Assembly: GCA_025465145.1 (NCBI GenBank)
Contig: JAODNS010000253.1
Span: forward strand, 1-8,721
DNA from: Frankiales bacterium
GTDB taxonomy: Bacteria > Actinomycetota > Actinomycetes > Mycobacteriales > SCTD01
Direction: 5' to 3'
Length of the DNA: 8,721 nucleotides
Below are positions 6,719 through 8,721 of this stretch, piece by piece. Every line of letters begins with the position of its first letter. The stretch's first letter is position 1. The position numbers and the translations under genes are program-made. The notes below the pieces were generated by a model. It did no database searches. It was given only the letters and a program-made list of their open reading frames with translations, and had not been told where the DNA came from.

Positions 6719-7351
6719 TCACGGGCGGCGTCGTCGGAGCGGGGTCGCGTCGAGCTCCTTGTCGTACAGCGCCTTCCCGCGCGCGTCACGAGCTCGGAGG
6801 TGCGTGACGACGCTTCCGGCTCTCAAGACGACGAGGAAGTAGCGCCGCTCGCGAAAGCGGGATGGCAGAGGCTTAGTAGAGAGCGTGATCGGGCCTTCGG
6901 AAGTCTCGAGCTCGATGGAGGTCACCTTCGTTGATGTCAGGCCCTCGACTTCACCGCTACTGCCGGTGCTGAAGCTCAGCGGCAGGCCGCCGCCGCAACC
7001 ACCACCGCCTCCTCCGCCCCCGCCGGGTCCCTCGGTGGTGATGGTGAAGAACGAGCACAGATCGCCTGAGACGTGCCGCGACACCTCGAACCGGTAGCTG
7101 CGGCCGTCAGGTGCGACCCCCTCCTCGATGAGGACCTTGTCGCCCTGCTGGCTCTCGATCTCCGCCAGCGTGCTCGGCAGCGGTAAGGCCCTGCCCCGAG
7201 TTGGGATGTCGATGCGGGTCAGCACTGCACCAGCGAGGATGAGCGCCGCAACGCAGGCGGCGGCACCGGCGCTCCACAGCGCCGTCGCCGTGGCCGACCG
7301 AGGCGGCGGCGGCACGGCTGGTGGTGGCGCCCAGATGTCGCTTCCGCTCAT
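6719..7351 (-). CDS. Single-span membrane protein with Gly-rich insert, unknown function
   Basis: 210 residues on the minus strand, ATG at 7349-7351. The N-terminus is Pro-rich (APPPAVPPPP, 8-17) and is followed by a hydrophobic segment at about 22-45 (ATALWSAGAAACVAALILAGAVL). The rest should lie outside the membrane. Residues 110-122 are nine Gly, one Cys and three Gly, placed between two apparently folded parts (one with RSYRFEVSRHVSGDLCSFF, the other with SIELETSEGPITLS and RYFLVVLRAGSVVTHLRARDARG). The end is very basic (RRRRP). The Pro-rich cytoplasmic head plus one helix plus an exported domain is a common layout among uncharacterised actinomycete surface proteins. I recognise no family. 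The ribosome binding site is unclear. It converges on the sigma regulator and diverges from the gene at 7419, sharing a 67-bp promoter region. Confidence 0.65.
   Translation of the reverse strand: MSGSDIWAPPPAVPPPPRSATATALWSAGAAACVAALILAGAVLTRIDIPTRGRALPLPSTLAEIESQQGDKVLIEEGVAPDGRSYRFEVSRHVSGDLCSFFTITTEGPGGGGGGGGGCGGGLPLSFSTGSSGEVEGLTSTKVTSIELETSEGPITLSTKPLPSRFRERRYFLVVLRAGSVVTHLRARDARGKALYDKELDATPLRRRRP
6986..7024 (-). repeat. Low-complexity Gly tract in the minus-strand membrane protein
   Basis: Thirteen codons encode nine Gly, one Cys and three Gly, using mixed GGN codons (GGC, GGG, GGA, GGT). Mixed codons suggest a maintained glycine linker rather than a fresh triplet expansion, though the tract may still vary in length between strains. 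Confidence 0.7.
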
Positions 7352-7418
7352 CAGCCAGAACCTAGGCCGCGCAAAGCGTCACCGCCATGACCGTTGTGCC
7401 GCGGCGTGAGTTGCGAAC
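7352..7418. promoter_or_regulatory. Divergent intergenic region, expected to hold two promoters
   Basis: The 67 bp separate the starts of two oppositely directed membrane protein genes, so both promoters should be here or extend into the genes. On the minus strand a TAGGTT (complement of 7356-7361) resembles a -10 element, but no -35 lies at a suitable distance. No convincing + strand elements were seen. Confidence 0.3.
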
Positions 7419-7670
7419 ATGGTTGATGCGCGACGCGCCAGCGCACGCCGCAATGGCTTCGTGCTGCTGAAGGCGGCCGCGGCCTTCGTGGCAGGCGCGG
7501 TCGCCTTCTGGGCGATCACGGACGACTGGAACCGCGCGCTGTCGTACGCCAGCGGCTTCACGGGCGTCCTTCTCGTCCTCGACATCATCCGCGGGTACCG
7601 GGGACGCGACGCGGATCTGGAGTCCCCGCCTGGTGAAGAGCACCGGCCGCGGCTGTTCGGGAACGGCTAG
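7419..7670 (+). CDS. Small two-helix membrane protein, unknown function
   Basis: 83 residues from ATG 7419, with only a weak GTGAG about 9 bp upstream. A short basic head (DARRASARRN) precedes two hydrophobic segments at about 14-32 (FVLLKAAAAFVAGAVAFWAI) and 42-59 (LSYASGFTGVLLVLDII). A charged tail follows (RGYRGRDADLESPPGEEHRP). By eye it resembles the small protein at 4797-5069: the second helix starts with SY in both and is followed by an IxRG basic turn and an Asp. This may be distant homology or just shared topology. It is too small to be an enzyme; a structural or accessory membrane role is possible. No family is recognised. It is divergent from the gene at 6719-7351. Confidence 0.6.
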   Translation: MVDARRASARRNGFVLLKAAAAFVAGAVAFWAITDDWNRALSYASGFTGVLLVLDIIRGYRGRDADLESPPGEEHRPRLFGNG

Positions 7671-7747
7671 CGGGACCGCACAGCCCCACCCGTCCTTGAC
7701 TTAGGCACGGGCCGCCGCCCGAGCCGCTGCATCTGCCGCCACACCAG

Positions 7748-7764
7748 CCCGGCCCACGGCCGGG
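7748..7764 (+). terminator. Strong GC hairpin overlapping a ribosome-binding-site-like motif
   Basis: CCCGGCC (7748-7754) and GGCCGGG (7758-7764) form a 7-bp stem with a 3-nt loop, about 80 bp after the small membrane protein gene. It could end that transcript, although no T-run follows. Its 3' arm runs into GGGAG (7762-7766), a good ribosome binding motif 8 bp before an ATG at 7775, so it could instead mask translation start in the leader of the next gene. A smaller hairpin lies upstream (CGGGC 7708-7712 with GCCCG 7717-7721). Confidence 0.35.
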
Positions 7765-7774
7765 AGCGAGCAAC

Positions 7775-7867
7775 ATGAGGCTGCGGTGCGCGAAGATGCC
7801 CTGTGCTCGTTCCCCCTCGCCGGCAGCGGCTGCTGTTCCAGATGTTCAGCCGCCGGCTCGCGCCTGA
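7775..7867 (+). other. Possible short leader reading frame before the three-helix membrane protein
   Basis: ATG 7775 has the best ribosome binding motif of this gap (GGGAG at 7762-7766) and opens a 30-codon frame ending at TGA 7865-7867. This overlaps the start of the next gene in a different frame. The peptide (MRLRCAKMPCARSPSPAAAA and ten more residues) has no recognisable feature. It could be a leader peptide, a chance frame, or a sign that the start of the next gene is misread. Confidence 0.2.
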
Positions 7868-8630
7868 GTACCGACCGTGGGTGGCCGCGCAGCTGCTGGA
7901 TCCGCACTTCCTGCGCAATCGCTGGCGGTGGGTTGCTGTCATCCAGTTGCTCCTGGTCGTCATCCCGCAGAGCTTGCTCGCCGTGTTCAACCGCAGCTGG
8001 TGGAACCTCGTCGCCGTCGTCATCGCCCTTCTGCTCGTCCTGGGTGCGGTCGCGAGCCGCCGCAGGCTCACGGCCGCGCAGCTGCGAACGCTGCTCGCAC
8101 ATCACGGCGTCACCGCAGCCGGCGAGGCGGTTGAACCGGTCGCGCTCCATGACCACAACCCGTTCGGAGCGACCGGCGCGGTCCTGCTGACAGCCCAGGT
8201 GACGCTGGCAGCGGTGGGCATCGGCGTCGTCGTCGACCACTACACCGCCGCGGACCGCTGCCGTGTCCCCAGCCCTGAAGCGGTCGCAGCCGTACAGGCG
8301 CTGCTCGGCGTGCCGTCGGTCACCGGCGAGCCGCTGTCCCCCTTGGTCCTGGGCGGCGAGCGCCTCGTCGGTGCTCGAGCGGTCGGCAGCGGTCTTCGGG
8401 GGACGACGTATCTGGCAGCAAAGCTCAAGGACCCCGCCGGCCCGCGCAGCGTCGGCCCGGCGGTGTGGCGCATCGTGACGCCGGGTGGCGCGCTCCAGGT
8501 GCCGAGCCTGCAGGTCAGCGCGGCCGATCTGCTGGCGCGCGAGGTCACGCCTTCGAGCGGGTACTCGATCGAGTCCCGAAACGAGCCGCTCCTGGAGAAG
8601 GCACGTGGGTGCTCGCGTGACGCGAGCTGA
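7803..8630 (+). CDS. Three-helix membrane protein, unknown function
   Basis: 275 residues from GTG 7803; ATG 7842 (M14) is an in-frame alternative. Neither has a good ribosome binding site, and the frame is closed by TGA at 7776-7778. The N-terminus is basic (PPRRQR, SRRLAPEYRPW). Hydrophobic segments lie at about 43-61, 67-84 and 124-144, with a cytoplasmic or looped stretch (SRRRLTAAQLRTLLAHHGVTAAGE) between the second and third. The last 130 residues are soluble, with a Cys soon after the third helix (DRC) and strand-rich sequence (GERLVGARAVGSGLRGTTYLAAKL, VWRIVTPGGALQVPSLQVSAADLL). It matches no family I recognise; it is not a transporter by helix count. It follows the small two-helix protein on the same strand after a 132-bp gap with hairpins, so it may have its own signals. 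Confidence 0.65.
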   Translation: MLVPPRRQRLLFQMFSRRLAPEYRPWVAAQLLDPHFLRNRWRWVAVIQLLLVVIPQSLLAVFNRSWWNLVAVVIALLLVLGAVASRRRLTAAQLRTLLAHHGVTAAGEAVEPVALHDHNPFGATGAVLLTAQVTLAAVGIGVVVDHYTAADRCRVPSPEAVAAVQALLGVPSVTGEPLSPLVLGGERLVGARAVGSGLRGTTYLAAKLKDPAGPRSVGPAVWRIVTPGGALQVPSLQVSAADLLAREVTPSSGYSIESRNEPLLEKARGCSRDAS

Positions 8631-8641
8631 CGCTGTCCGCC

Positions 8642-8664
8642 ATGGCCGCCTGAGTGACGGCCAT
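8642..8664 (+). terminator. Hairpin downstream of the three-helix membrane protein
   Basis: ATGGCCG (8642-8648) and CGGCCAT (8658-8664) form a perfect 7-bp stem around a 9-nt loop, 11 bp after the stop at 8630. No T-run follows, but position and stem length suit an actinomycete terminator. The remaining bases to the window end show no gene; a TTGACG at 8712-8717 could be a -35 element for a gene beyond the edge. Confidence 0.4.
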
Positions 8665-8721
8665 CCGCTGGTGCACGTGCAGCCGGCGCAGCGGCAGCGA
8701 CCGACCCCTACTTGACGACCT

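Noticed and set aside
7696..7730. TTGACT as a -35 promoter element for the three-helix protein gene
   Set aside because: No AT-rich -10-like hexamer lies 16-19 bp downstream, where the sequence is solid GC.
7667..8240. Minus-strand frames opposite the three-helix protein
   Set aside because: Their compositions look like antisense shadows, and the plus strand has three well-formed hydrophobic helices.
1..8721. tRNA, rRNA, CRISPR arrays, transposase genes or long direct repeats
   Set aside because: None was found on reading the window; repeats seen are short dyads or low-complexity coding tracts.

Overview
This is an 8.7-kb stretch of very GC-rich DNA. Start codons are often GTG, genes are tightly packed with 4-bp stop/start overlaps, and there are Ala/Pro/Arg-rich shadow frames on both strands. 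Together with the protein types (a Peripla_BP-like secreted binding protein carrying a GDNGGAT motif, a class C-like serine hydrolase, an LVIVD-repeat protein, an ECF sigma factor), this points to a chromosomal segment of an actinomycete. The genus cannot be fixed from the sequence. No RNA genes, insertion sequences, CRISPR arrays or attachment sites were seen.

Region A (1-4593) is a co-directional, probably polycistronic block on the + strand. It runs: the tail of an unidentified gene; a secreted or membrane-anchored periplasmic-binding-protein-like protein (overlap GTGA); a cytoplasmic beta-lactamase-family serine hydrolase; and a secreted LVIVD-type beta-propeller protein. The propeller gene is split by an in-frame TAG at 4111-4113 but stays open in the same frame to 4593, so it looks like one gene of about 461 codons with a recent nonsense change, a sequencing error or, less likely, a recoded stop. 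The order suggests capture, processing or sensing of an unknown extracellular compound; the substrate cannot be told.

Region B (about 4594-6640) starts with a small two-helix membrane protein. It then has an ECF sigma factor whose stop overlaps (ATGA) the start of a single-span membrane protein. The C-terminus of that protein resembles the 'sigma factor regulator' C-terminal domain, so the pair is best read as a sigma factor with its membrane-bound regulator.

Region C (about 6640-8721) holds three membrane proteins with no recognised family: a minus-strand single-span protein with a Gly-rich insert, convergent with the sigma regulator; a divergently placed 83-aa two-helix protein that resembles the one in region B in layout; and a 275-aa three-helix protein. 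Intergenic hairpins and short perfect palindromes lie between these units. The sigma-centred cluster of unnamed membrane proteins, and the amber-interrupted propeller gene, are the parts most worth a second look.
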